A DNA stretch of 64,000 bases from the NCBI RefSeq assembly GCF_004210375.1, contig NC_134830.1:5890001-5954000 (forward strand), given 5' to 3'. Origin of the DNA: Tachypleus tridentatus (taxonomy: Eukaryota > Arthropoda > Merostomata > Xiphosura > Limulidae). Positions within the stretch are counted from its first letter, which is position 1. Every line of letters starts with the position of its first letter. The notes beneath the pieces were generated by a model, which was given only the letters and a program-made list of their open reading frames with translations, ran no database searches and was not told the DNA's origin. The position numbers and the translations under genes are program-made. Positions 24,401 through 37,587 of this stretch are shown here, in pieces.

Positions 24401-27400
24401 TTTTAAACCCTTACTGTTATATATAGCTGTATCTTTTTTAAACCCTTACTGTTATATACAGCTGTATCTTTTTTTAAACCTTTACTGTTATATATAGCTG
24501 TATCTTTTTTTTCAAAACCCTTACTGTTATATACAGCTGTATCTTTTTTTCAAAACCCTTACTGTTATATTCAGCTTATCTTTTTTAAAACCATTACTGT
24601 TATATATACAGCTGTATCTTTTTTCAAAACCCTTACTGTTATATACAGCTGTATCTTTTTTCAAACCCTTACTGTTATATATATATTGTATCTTTTTTTC
24701 AAAACCCTTACTCTTACATACAGCTGTATATTTTAAACCCTTACTGTTATATACAGCTGTATCTTTTTTTTAAACCATTACTGTTATATACAGCTGTATC
24801 GTTTTTCAAACCCTTACTGTTATATACAGCTGTATCGTTTTTAAAACCCTACTGTTATATATAGCTGTATCTTTTTTTCAAACCCTTACTGTTATATATA
24901 CAGCTGTATCTTTTTTTCAAAACCATTACTTTTATATATAGCTGTATCTTTTTTCAAAACCCTTACTGTTATATATAGCTGTATCTTTTTTCAAAATTCT
25001 TACTCTTACATACAGCTGTATATTTTAAACCCTTACTGTTATATACAGCTGTATCTTTTTTAAAACCCTTACTGTATATATACAGCTGTATCTTTTTTTC
25101 AAAACCCTTACTGTTATATACAGCTGTATCTTTTTTCAAACCCTTACTGTTATATACAGCTGTATCTTTTTTTAAAACCCCACTGTTATATACAGCTGTA
25201 TCTTTTTTAAACCCTTTCTGTTATATACAGCTGTATCTTTTTAAAACTCTTCTTGTTATATACAGCTGTATCTTTTTTAAAACTCTTCTTGTTATATACA
25301 GCTGTATCTTTTTTTTAAACCCTTACTGTTATATACAGCTGTATTTTTTTAAACCCTTAATGTTATATACAGCTGTATCTTTTTTTAATCCCTTACTGTT
25401 ATATACAGCTTATCTTTTTTTTCAAACCCTTACTGTTATATACAGCTGTATATTTTAAACCCTTACTGTTACATACAGCTGTATCTTTTTTTTAAAACTT
25501 ACTGCTATATACAGCTGTATCGTTTTTTCAAAACTTACTGTTATATACAGCTGTATCTTTTTTTCAAAACCCTTACTCTTACATACAGCTGTATATTTTT
25601 TAAACCCTTACTGTTACATACAGCTGTATCGTTTTTTAAACCCTTACTGTTATATACAGCTGTATCTTTTTTTTCAAAACCTTACTGTTATATACAGCTG
25701 TATCTTTTTTTGAAAACCCTTACTGTTATATACAGCTGTATCTTTTTTTAAAACTCTTTCTGCTATATACAGCTGTATCTTTTTTAAAACTCTTCTTGTT
25801 ATATACAGCTGTATCTTTTTTAAAACTCTTCTTGTTATATACAGCTGTATCTTTTTTTAAAACTCTTTTTGTTATATACAGCTGTATCTTTTTTTTCAAC
25901 CCTTACTGTTATATACAGCTGTATTTTTTTAAACCCTTAATGTTATATACAGCTGTATCTTTTTAATCCCTTACTGTTATATACAGCTTATGTTTTTTCC
26001 AAACCCTTACTGTTATATACAGCTGTATATTTTAAACCCTTACTGTTACATACAGCTGTATCTTTTTTTTAAAACTTACTGTTATATACAGCTGTATCTT
26101 TTTTGTTAAACCCTTACTGTTTTAAACAGCTGTATCTTTTTGGTTAAACCCTTTTTGTTATATACAGCTTATCTTTTTTTCAAAACCCTTACTGTAACAT
26201 ACAACTGTATCTTTTTTTAAACCCTTACTGTTATATACAGTTGTATCTTTTTTTAAACCATTAGTGTTATATACAGCTGTATGTTTTTTTTGAAACTTAC
26301 TGTTATATACAGCTGTATCTTTTTTAAAACCCTTACTGTTACATACAACTTATCTTTTTTTAAACCCTTACTGTTACATACAGCTGTATCTTTTTTTAAA
26401 ACCCTTACTGTTATATACAGCTGTATCTTTTTTTAAAACCCTTTCTGTTATATATAGCTGTATCTTTTTTCAAAACCCTTACTGTTATATATAGCTGTAT
26501 CTTTTTTAAACCCTTACTGTTATATACAGCTGTATCTTTTTTTAAAACTCTTACTTGTTATATACAGCTGTATCTTTTTTTAAAACTCTTCTTGTTATAT
26601 ACAGCTGTATCTTTTTTAAACCCTTACTGTTATATACAGCTGTATCTTTTTTTAAAACTCTTTCTGCTATATACAGCTGTATCTTTTTTTAAAACTCTTC
26701 TTGTTATATACATCTGTATCTTTTTTTAAAACCCTTACTGTTATATACATCTGTATCTTTTTTTTAAACTCTTACTGTTATATACAGCTGTATCTTTTTT
26801 TTAATCCCTTACTGTTATATACAGCTTATCTTTTTTCAAAACCCTTACTGTTATATACAGCTGTATATTTTTAAACCCTTACTGTTACATATAGCTGTAT
26901 CTTTTTTTAAAACCTTTACTGTTATATACAGCTGTATCTTTTTTTTAAATTCTTTACCGTTATATATAGCTGTATCTTTTTTTCAAAACCCTTACTGTTA
27001 TATACAGCTGTATCTTTTTTTCAAAACCCTTACTGTTATATTCAGCTTATCTTTTTTTAAAACCATTACTGCTATATACAGCTGTATCGTTTTTTCAAAA
27101 CCCTTACTGTTATATACAGCTGTATCTTTTTTCAAAACCCTTACTGTTATATATAGCTGTATCTTTTTTTCAAAACCCTTACTCTTACATACAGCTGTAT
27201 ATTTTAAACCCTTACTGTTACATACAGCTGTATCGTTTTTTTAAACCATTACTGCTATATACAGCTGTATCGTTTTTTCAAAACCCTTACTGTTATATAC
27301 AGCTGTATTTTTTTTCAAAACTCTTACTGTTATATATAGCTGTATCTTTTTTCAAAACCCTTACTGTTATATATAGCTGTATCTTTTTTCAAAATTCTTA

Positions 27401-30400
27401 CTCTTACATACAGCTGTATATTTTTAAACCCTTACTGTTACATACAGCTGTATCGTTTTTTAAAACCCTTACTGTTATATACAGCTGTATCTTTTTTTCA
27501 AAACCCTTACTGTTATATACAGCTGTATCTTTTTTTCAAAACCCTTACTGTTATATACAGCTGTATCTTTTTTTCAAAACCCTTACTGTTATATACAGCT
27601 GTATCTTTTTTTTCAAAACCCTTACTGTTATATACAGCTGTATTTTTAAAACTCTTCTTGTTATATACAGCTGTATCTTTTTTAAAACTCTTCTTGTTAT
27701 ATACAGCTGTATCTTTTTTTTAAACCCTTACTGTTATATACAGCTGTATTTTTTTTAAACCCTTAATGTTATATACAGCTGTATCTTTTTTTAATCCCTT
27801 ACTGTTATATACAGCTTATCTTTTTTCAAAACCCTTACTGTTACATACAGCTGTATATTTTTAAACCCTTACTGTTACATACAGCTGTATCTTTTTTTTA
27901 AAACTTACTGCTATATACAGCTGTATCGTTTTTTCAAAACCGTTACTGTTATATACAGCTGTATCTTTTTTTCAAAACCCTTACTCTTACATACAGCTGT
28001 ATATTTTTTAAACCCTTACTGTTACATACAGCTGTATCGTTTTTTAAAACCCTTACTGTTATATACAGCTGTATCTTTTTTTCAAAACCCTTACTGTTAT
28101 ATACAGCTGTATCTTTTTTTGAAAACCCTTACTGTTATATACAGCTGTATCTTTTTTAAAACTCTTTCTGCTATATACAGCTGTATCTTTTTTAAAACTC
28201 TTCTTGTTATATACAGCTGTATCTTTTTTAAAACTCTTCTTGTTATATACAGCTGTATCTTTTTTTCAACCCTTACTGTTATATACAGCTGTATTTTTTT
28301 AAACCCTTAATGTTATATACAGCTGTATCTTTTTTTAATCCCTTACTGTTATATACAGCTTATCTTTTTTCAAAACCCTTACTGTTACATACAGCTGTAT
28401 ATTTTTAAACCCTTACTGTTACATACAGCTGTATCTTTTTTTTAAAACTTACTGTTATATACAGCTGTATCTTTTTTGTTAAACCCTTACTGTTTTAAAC
28501 AGCTGTATCTTTTTGGTTAAACCCTTTTTGTTATATACAGCTTATCTTTTTTTCAAAACCCTTACTGTAACATACAACTGTATCATTTTTGAACCCTTAC
28601 TGCTGTATACAGTTGTATCTTTTTTTTAAACCATTAGTGTTATATACAGCTGTATGTTTTTTTTTAAACTTACTGTTATATACAGCTGTATCTTTTTTAA
28701 ACCCTTACTGTTACATACAGCTGTACCTTTTTTAAAACCCTTACTGTTATATACAGCTGTATCTTTTTTTAAAACCCTTTCTGTTATATACAGCTGTATC
28801 TGTTTTTCAAAACCCTTACTGCTATATACAGCTGTATTTTTTTAAACCCTTACTGTTATATACAGCTGTATCTTTTTTTAATCCCTTACTGTTATATTCA
28901 GCTTATCTTTTTTCAAAACCCTTACTGTTATATACAGCTGTATATTTTTAAACCCTTACTGTTACATATAGCTGTATCTTTTTTTAAAATTTTTACTGTT
29001 ATATACAGCTGTATCTTTTTTTTTTTTAAATTCTTTACCGTTATATATAGCTGTATCTTTTTTTCAAAACCCTTACTGTTATATACAGCTGTATCTTTTT
29101 TCAAAACCCTTACTGTTATATTCAGCTTATCTTTTTTTTAAAACCATTACTGTTATATACAGCTGTATCTTTTTTCAAAACCCTTACTGTTATATACAGC
29201 TGTATCTTTTTTCAAAACCCTTACTGTTATATATAGCTGTATCTTTTTTCAAACCCTTACTCTTACATACAGCTGTATATTTTTAAACCCTTACTGTTAC
29301 ATACAGCTGTATCGTTTTTTTAAACCATTACTGCTATATACAGCTGTATCGTTTTTTCAAACCCTTACTGTTATATACAGCTGTATCTTTTTTCAAACCC
29401 TTACTGTTATATACAGCTGTTTTTTTTCAAAACCTTACTGTTATATATAGCTGTATCTTTTTCAAACCCCACTGTTATATATAGCTGTATCTTTTTTTCA
29501 AAATTCTTACTCTTACATACAGCTGTATATTTTAAACCCTTACTGTTATATACAGCTGTATCGTTTTTTAAACCCTTACTGTTATATACAGCTGTATTTT
29601 TTTCAAACCCTTACTGTTATAAAGAGCTGTATCTTTTTTTCAAAACCCTTACTGTTATATACAGCTGTATCTTTTTTTCAAAACCCTTACTGTTATATAC
29701 AGCTGTATCTTTTTTTAAACTCTTCTCTTATATACAGCTGTATCTTTTAAAACTTCTCTGTTATATATAGCTGTATCTTTTTTAAAACTCTTTCTGCTAT
29801 ATACAGCTGTATCTTTTTAAAACTCTTCTTGTTATATATAGCTGTATCTTTTTTTGAAAACCCTTACTCTTACATACAGCTGTATATTTTAAACCCTTAC
29901 TGTTACATACAGCTGTATCGTTTTTTTAAACCATTACTGCTATATACAGCTGTATCGTTTTTTCAAAACCCTTACTGTTATATACAGCTGTATCTTTTTT
30001 TCAAAACCCTTACTGTTATATATAGCTGTATCTTTTTTTCAAAACCCTTACTGTTATATTCAGCTTATCTTTTTTTTAAAACCATTACTGCTATATACAG
30101 CTGTATCGTTTTTTCAAAACCCTTACTGTTATATACAGCTGTATTTTTTTCAAAACCTTTACTGTTATATATAGCTGTATCTTTTTTTCAAAACCCTTAC
30201 TCTTACATACAGCTGTATATTTTTAAACCCTTACTGTTACATACAGCTGTATCGTTTTTTAAAACCCTTACTGTTATATACAGCTGTATCTTTTTTTCAA
30301 AACCCTTTCTGTTATATACAGCTTATCTTTTTTTGAAAACCCTTACTGTTAGATACAGCTTATCTTTTTTTTAAAACTCTTACTGTTATATACAGCTGTA

Positions 30401-33400
30401 TCTTTTTTTCAAAACCCTTACTGTTATATACAGCTTATCTTTTTTTCAAAACCCTTACTGTGATATAGAGCTGTGTCTTTTTTAAAACCCTTAGTGTTAT
30501 ATATAGCTGTATCTTTTTTTAAAACCCTCATTGTTATATACAGCTGTATTTTTCTGAAACCCTTACTGTTCTATATAGCTGTATCTTTTTTAAACCCTTA
30601 CTCTTACATACAGCTGTATATTTTTTAAAACCCTTACTGTTATATACAGCTGTATCTTTTTTTCAAAACCCTTACTGTTATATATAGCTTATCTTTTTTC
30701 AAAACCCTTACTGTTAGATACAGCTTATCTTTTTTTTGAAACCCTTACTGTTATATACAGCTGTATCTTTTTTAAACCCTTACTGTTATATACAGCTGTA
30801 TCTTTTTTTAAAACTCTTTCTGCTATATACAGCTGTATCTTTTTTTAAAACTCTTCTTGTTATATACAGCTGTATCTTTTTTTAAACCCTTACTGTTTTA
30901 AACAGCTGTATCTTTTTTTAACCCCTTTTGTTATATACAGCTTATCTTTTTTTGAAAACCCTTACTGTAACATACAACTGTATCTTTTTTGAACCCTTAC
31001 TGCTGTATACAGTTGTATCTTTTTTTTAAACCATTAGTGTTATATACAGCTGTATGTTTTTTTTAAAACTTACTGTTATATACAGCTGTATCTTTTTTAA
31101 AACCCTTACTGTTACATACAACTTATCTTTTTTTAAACCCTTACTGTTACATACAGCTGTACCTTTTTTAAAACCCTTACTGTTATATACAGCTGTATCT
31201 TTTTTTAAAACCCTTTCTGTTATATACAGCTGTATCTGTTTTTCAAAACCCTTACTGCTATATACAGCTGTATCTTTTTTAAACCCGTACTGTTATATAC
31301 AGCTGTATCTTTTTTTAAAACTCTTCTTGTTATATACAGCTGTATCTTTTTTAAACCCTTACTGTTATATACAGCTGTATCTTTTTTTAAAACTCTTTCT
31401 GCTATATTCAGCTGTATCTTTTTTTAAAACTCTTTGTTATATACATCTGTATCTTTTTTTAAAACCCTTACTGTTATATACATCTGTATCTTTTTTTTAA
31501 ACTCTTACTGTTATATACAGCTGTATCTTTTTTTTAATCCCTTACTGTTATATACAGCTTATCTTTTTTTCAAACCCTTACTGTTATATACAGCTGTATA
31601 TTTTTAAACCCTTACTGTTACATATAGCTGTATCTTTTTTAAAACCTTTACTGTTATATACAGCTGTATCTTTTTTTTAAATCCTTTACCGTTATATATA
31701 GCTGTATCTTTTTTTCAAAACCCTTACTGTTATATACAGCTGTATCTTTTTTTCAAAACCCTTACTGTTATATTCAGCTTATCTTTTTTTAAAACCATTA
31801 CTGCTATATACAGCTGTATCGTTTTTTCAAAACCCTTACTGTTATATATAGCTGTATCTTTTTTTCAAAACCCTTACTCTTACATACAGCTGTATATTTT
31901 TAAACCCTTACTGTTACATACAGCTGTATCGTTTTTTTAAACCATTACTGTTATATACAGCTGTATCGTTTTTCAAAACCCTTACTGTTATATACAGCTG
32001 TATCTTTTTTTTCAAAACCCTTACTGTTATATATAGCTGTATCTTTTTTCAAAACCCTTACTGTTATATTCAGCTTATCTTTTTTTTTAAAACCATTACT
32101 GTTATATACAGCTGTATCTTTTTTTCAAAACCCTTACTGTTATATACAGCTGTATTTTTTTCAAAACCTTTACTGTTATATATAGTTGTATCTTTTTTTC
32201 AAAACCCTTACTCTTACATACAGCTGTATTTTTTAAACCCTTACTGTTACATACAGCTGTATCGTTTTTTAAAACCCTTACTGTTACATACAGCTGTATC
32301 GTTTTTTAAAACCCTTACTGTTATATACAGCTGTATCTTTTTTTCAAACCCTTTCTGTTATATACAGCTTATCTTTTTTTGAAAACCCTTACTGTTAGAT
32401 ACAGCTTATCTTTTTTTTAAAACTATTACTGTTATATACAGCTGTATCTTTTTTTCAAAACCCTTACTGTTATATACAGCTTATCTTTTTTTTCAAAACT
32501 TTACTGTGATATAGAGCTGTGTCTTTTTTAAAACCCTTAGTGTTATATATAGCTGTATCTTTTTTTAAAACCCTCATTGTTATATACAGCTGTATTTTTT
32601 TGAAACCCTTACTGTTCTATATAGCTGTATCTTTTTTAAACCCTTACTCTTACATACAGCTGTATATTTTTTAAAACCCTTACTGTTATATACAGCTGTA
32701 TCTTTTTTTCAAAACCCTTACTGTTATATACAGCTTATCTTTTTTCAAAACCCTTTCTGTTAGATACAGCTTATCTTTTTTTTTGAAACCCTTACTGTTC
32801 TATACAGCTGTATCTTTTTAAACCCTTACTGTTATATACAGCTGTATCTTTTTTTAAAACTCTTTCTGCTATATACAGCTGTATCTTTTTTTAAAACTCT
32901 TCTTGTTATATACAGCTGTATCTTTTTTAAAACTCTTCTTGTTATATACAGCTGTATCTTTTTTAAAACTCTTCTTGTTATATACATCTGTATCTTTTTT
33001 TTAAACCCTTACTGTTATATACAGCTGTATCTTTTAAACCCTTACTGTTATATACAGCTGTATCTTTTTTTAATCCCTTACTGTTATATACAGCTTATCT
33101 TTTTTCAAAACCCTTACTGTTACATATAGCTGTATCTTTTTTTTAATCCCTTACTGTTATATACACCTTATCTTTTTTCAAAACCCTTACTGTTATATAT
33201 AGCTGTATCTTTTTTTCAAACCCTTACTGTTATATACAGCTGTATCTTTTTTTCAAAACCCTTATTGTTATATACAGCTGTATCTTTTTTTTTCCAAACC
33301 CTTACTGTTATATTTAGCTGTATCTTTTTTCAAAACCCTTACTGTTATATTCAACTTATCTTTTTTTTTTAAAACCATTACTGCTATATACAGCTGTATC

Positions 33401-34958
33401 GTTTTTTCAAAACTTTTACTGTTATATACAGCTGTATCTTTTTTTCAAAACCTTTACTGTTATATATAGCTGTATCTTTTTTTTCAAAACCCTTACTGTT
33501 ATATATAGCTGTATCTTTTTTTAAAACCCTTACTCTTACATACAGCTGTATATTTTTTAAACCCTTACTGTTACATACAGCTGTATCGTTTTTTAAAACC
33601 CTTACTGTTATATACAGCTGTATCTTTTTTTCAAAACTTTTACTGTTATATTCAGCTTATCTTTTTTTCAAAACCCTTACTCTTACATACAGCTGTATAT
33701 TTTTTAAACCCTTACTGTTACATACAGCTGTATCGTTTTTAAAACCCTTACTGTTATATACAGCTGTATCTTTTTTCAAAACTTTTACTGTTATATTCAG
33801 CTTATCTTTTTTTTAAACCATTACTGCTATATACAGCTGTATCGTGTTTTCAAAACCCTTACTGTTATATACAGCTGTATCTTTTTTTCAAAACCCTTAC
33901 TCTTACATACAGCTGTATATTTTTTAAACCCTTACTGTTACATACAGCTGTATCGTTTTTTAAAACCCTTACTGTTATATACAGCTGTATCTTTTTTCAA
34001 AACCCTTACTGTTATATACAGCTGTATCTTTTTTTCAAACCCTTACTCTTACATACAGCTGTATATTTTTTAAACCCTTACTGTTACATACAGCTGTATC
34101 GTTTTTTAAAACCCTTACTGTTATATACAGCTGTATCTTTTTTTCAAAACCCTTACTGTTATATTCAGCTGATCTTTTTTTAAAACCATTACTGCTATAT
34201 ACAGCTGTATCGTTTTTTCAAAACCCTTACTGTTATATACAGCTGTATTTTTTTTCAAAACCCTTACTGTTATATATAGCTGTATCTTTTTTTAAAACCC
34301 TTACTGTTATATATAGCTGTATCTTTTTTTCAAAATCTTACTCTTACATACAGCTGTATATTTTTAAACCCTTACTGTTACATACAGCTGTATCGTTTTT
34401 TAAAACCCTTACTGTTATATACAGCTGTAACTTTTTTTCAAAACCCTTACTGTTATATACAGCTGTATCTTTTTTTCAAAACCCTTACTGTTATATACAG
34501 CTGTATCTTTTTTTCAAAACCCTTACTGTTATATACAGCTTATCTTTTTTTTTAACCATTTCTGTTACATACAGCTGTATCTTTTTTTTAAAACTATTAC
34601 TGTTATATACAGCTGTATCTTTTCTTCAAAACCCTTACTGTTATATACAGCTGTATCTTTTTTTGAAAACCCTTACTGTTATATATAGCTGTATCTTTTT
34701 TTCAAAATTCTTACTCTTACATACAGCTGTATATTTTTTAAACCCTTACTGTTACATACAGCTGTAGTGTTTTTTAAAACCCTTACTGTTATATACAGCT
34801 GTATCTTTTTTCAAAACCCTTACTGTTATATACAGCTTATCATTTTTTAAAACCCTTACTGTTATATACAGCTGTATCTTTTTTAAACCCTTACTGTTAT
34901 ATACAGCTGTATCATTTTTTTAAAACCCTTTCTGTTATATACAGCTGGATCTCTTTTC
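18481..34958. repeat. 16.5-kb satellite array of a ~35-bp palindrome-containing unit
   Basis: Roughly 460 head-to-tail units of 33-38 bp: CTTACTGTTATATACAGCTG then TATC, a T run of 4-11, two to four A, and CCC. Most units hold the perfect 12-bp palindrome ATACAGCTGTAT around CAGCTG (an E-box type hexamer and PvuII site). Length variation is mainly in the T run. From about 23 kb onward variant units recur in the same order at about 2.4-kb spacing, a higher-order structure. Open frames here (up to 181 codons) repeat the same few residues and are not genes. The left end is cut by the gap, so the true array may be larger. Confidence 0.98.
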
Positions 34959-35439
34959 ACACTTCATGTATTTCAAATCTGAAAATAAGATTCTGAATTT
35001 TTCAGTTAAGTATTTTTTTTCTACCAATCAGAATCTTCTGGAACATAATATTTCAAAATTCGGCACGACGGAGTTTTTAGAATTTTGCCTTTATTCCTAA
35101 AAATCGAAATATAATTATCTCTTACACAATATTAATTAGAGAGAATTAGCCACTTTGATAATATATCTGGTTTGGTAGTATTGACTAATATGGTGTATTA
35201 GTTTCTTTTTTGTTCTGATATTTGACGCTGTTGGATTATTTTAGGACAACCAATGTGGTTTGTTCAGCTTCTATAAGTTACCGTGTTGTTGTTGAATTTT
35301 TCTAGTTTGTTTTGTAACGGATTTCTCACCATGCTTCTATAGATTTATGAGAAATATATTCAATTGTTCTGAGTTCGAGGTCAAATTCTATCGTTGGGGT
35401 ACTTTAAATACGTTCATGTATTACCTGTGATTTTCGGGT
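34959..35439. other. AT-rich single-copy DNA right of the satellite
   Basis: No gene or repeat recognised. If the exons at 36,279 and 36,846 belong to a gene extending leftward, this stretch and the satellite would be intronic. Confidence 0.6.
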
Positions 35440-35645
35440 AGAGTCATCTGGTGGTGTTCATGTCCTCTCTAGGCTAATCGTCAAACATCGTAGTGACAAA
35501 CAAGAGAGAAGGCAGCTAGTTAATATCATTACTGTTTTAAAAATGTATGGGCGAATTTACCGTCAGAAGCACGTTCGATAACGGAACTCGAACCTGTGAC
35601 CTACAGATTACTAATGGAGCATCCTAACCACCAGGTTGTTGAAGA
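35440..35645 (-). mobile_element. Old, degraded SINE, minus strand
   Basis: GAAGGCAGCTAGTTAATATC matches the SINE body, and CGGAACTCGAACCTGTGACC followed by CCTAACCACCAGGTTGTTG matches the tRNA-like head in reverse complement. The middle is largely unrecognisable. More diverged than the copies in blocks A and B. Confidence 0.65.
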
Positions 35646-35883
35646 GCTAATTTCTTTCAATCATTGTTTCATTACGAAAGAGCTCATGAGGTTGATTGTA
35701 TAAGATCAAAATCTTACACACAACTCAAGTGTGAATCATCAGTTATTTAATTATTCGTGATGAAATAATGTAATTTGTTCTTCAAAGATTGAGTAATAGT
35801 TTTATTAGTCTATCATTTACAAAGGTAGTTACAGCTTTTGTTCATTATGAATAAGGAGGTGATAATTGTATGTGTTCCAAAGG

Positions 35884-36205
35884 TTAGTTTGTGTATGTTT
35901 AGTTGTACCGAAGCTCTCATTGGACGTGAACAAATATATGTTTGAGATTTACCGAAGTCTGATTGGACGTGAACAATGATACGTTTGAGATTTACCGAAG
36001 TCTGATTGGACGTGAACAAAGATACGTTTGAGATTTACCGAAGTCTGATTGGACGTGAACAAAGATACGTTTGAGATTTACCGAAGCTCTGATTGGACGT
36101 GAACAAAGATACTTTTGAGATGCACCGAAGTCTGATTGGACGTGAACAAATATACGTTTGAGATGCACCGAAGTCTGATTGCACGTGAACAAAGATTAGT
36201 TTATG
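35884..36205. repeat. 43-bp minisatellite, about 7 units, just upstream of a coding exon
   Basis: Unit TGATTGGACGTGAACAAAGA then TACGTTTGAGATTTACCGAAGTC. The array ends about 75 bp before the splice acceptor at 36,278, so it sits in the presumed intron. Short minus-strand frames across it repeat one motif and are not credible genes. This unit differs in sequence from the other 43-bp repeat at 15,482. Confidence 0.94.
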
Positions 36206-36278
36206 TTTTAATTTGAAGGTAGTATTGGTGAGATGTCGTTATAATTTCTTTAACTTGTGTTTTACTTCTTCTAACTAG

Positions 36279-36460
36279 AGCCGGTACGACTTGGAAGATT
36301 TCATGAGAAAAGTAGAAAACTGTGCCTACCAGCCTCCACCTAACGACCAGTTAGAGAACCACATCGATAACACGAGTGCAAACGGAACATGGCCTCCAAC
36401 AGGACGCCAACTGGAGTTACAGGATGCTGTCACTCAGACAACTCCACGTGCATCCAGAAG
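36279..36460 (+). CDS. Internal coding exon of an unrecognised gene (exon 1 of 2 seen)
   Basis: Acceptor: a pyrimidine-rich tract (TTTTACTTCTTCTAACTAG) ends at 36,278. The exon reads SRYDLEDFMRKVENCAYQPP at its start and ends ...TTPRASR plus two bases of a split codon. The donor is AAG|GTCAGG at 36,461. Splicing to the acceptor at 36,845 completes the split codon and keeps the frame open, which is good support for a real exon pair. The peptide is about 60 residues, polar, begins with a charged, possibly helical segment and then becomes Pro/Thr rich; no known domain is evident. The sequence is clearly less AT-rich than its surroundings. No start codon is required or seen here, so the beginning of the gene lies to the left, perhaps beyond the satellite. 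An unspliced reading would stop at 36,501. I do not recognise the protein. Confidence 0.65.
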
Positions 36461-36845
36461 GTCAGGAGCTACGTTTGTACCCAGATCAACTAGACTTATT
36501 TGAAATCATAAAACTTAAGTTACCATAATGGAATCTCCAATATTATACATTTTGTATTGGATATGTTGTTGATTCAACTTTGCTTTAGATTTAATTAGAA
36601 ACTTAGATGACATTGATAAGAGTAAATATCTCGTGCAGTTGTTAAAATTACAGTTTATGAAGCGTTAGTACGTGGTAACTATGAATTATAAACCCTCTGG
36701 TTTTGTTTTGCAAACCTCATATGGCAGAGTAATACGGCGTGCTGTAACATAACAATTGATCTTTCTTCGGTATATGCTACAGTTTATATTTTTGGAGTTA
36801 TTAATATATTGCTTAAATGTCGTCTATTTTGACTTTTTCTTTCAG
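36461..36845 (+). other. Predicted 385-bp intron
   Basis: Begins GTCAGG and ends in the pyrimidine tract GACTTTTTCTTTCAG. The phase is the same on both sides (two bases before, one after). The interior is AT-rich with no repeat. An alternative acceptor, ACACAG at 36,861, would not keep the upstream frame. Confidence 0.6.
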
Positions 36846-37587
36846 TTCTAGTTATACACAGATGACTGTTTGCGACATCAGAGGTCTTGGAAATTTGTCC
36901 CAAACTCAAGCAGGTTCAAACCTCTCAAAAGGAAGTCCATTCTCGCTGTCTTCTTCGAGTATTTCCGAGTTTTTATCGAGCGTGTCAACCTCTTCACCCA
37001 TCAGAAGCAGTGATGGTGACTCCGATGAAGTCCCCGGATTTAAGACAAATTATTGTAAGTTTGAGGAGCAGGTCAAGAGTACCAGTGGTTTAACTCTCTC
37101 GAAATATTCGTCACAATCGGAACACGGCTGTAGGTTGTGTCAAAACCTCACCTTTAACCAGTCCACTACTGGACCATCAGTTAGTGTATCTCCCGCTGAG
37201 AAAGGCGAACTACGTGTGCCTCACTCTAAGTTCAATCATACATCCGTATATCCTGATAAAAACTATTGTGGATCAGAATTTCAGCTCGAAAAGGTCAAAG
37301 GTATTGGCAATAATGCTACCAACCTGAAAGAGGAATGTTACCAAACAAGCTCCCATGAAGCGACAAAGTACATAGATAGTCGAAACACTGTACAAGAAAT
37401 TCGGCCTTCCGATTGTGTCCAAACTCTCCCCGAGAAAACCGATAGCAACGGTTACCATTCAGAGCGAAGAGCGAACACAGGAGATCGTTCAACACAACCT
37501 TCTGCACGTGCTAAAATCTTCCTTCGTGAAATTAGTTTTAAAGTTCTTCGGCCCCGTTATTGCGACCACAGCCCAACTCCTCGATAA
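36846..37587 (+). CDS. Ser-rich, probably disordered coding exon of the same gene
   Basis: Follows the acceptor TTTCTTTCAG at 36,845; its first base completes the codon from the upstream exon, then reads SSYTQMTVCDIRGLGNLSQT and onward for about 246 residues to TAA at 37,585. The peptide is rich in Ser, Thr, Asn, Asp and Glu, with clusters such as SLSSSSISEFLSSVSTSS; no membrane segment or recognisable domain is seen, suggesting a disordered cytoplasmic or nuclear region. Near the end a second frame is open from 37,542 to 37,646 (reading ...PSDVTCVTAVEENK) and finishes exactly on a good donor, AAG|GTAAAA. Either the gene ends at 37,587 or one base is missing from the assembly near GGCCCCG and the exon continues to 37,646. 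Function unknown. Confidence 0.62.

Noticed and set aside
29829..30374. Long plus-strand open frames (up to 181 codons) in the 35-bp satellite
   Set aside because: They repeat the same tyrosine- and phenylalanine-rich words imposed by the repeat unit, shift frame with T-run length, and have no independent coding signal.
37273..37507. Minus-strand frames opposite the second exon
   Set aside because: Shadows of the plus-strand coding frame; the splice signals and joined reading frame support plus.
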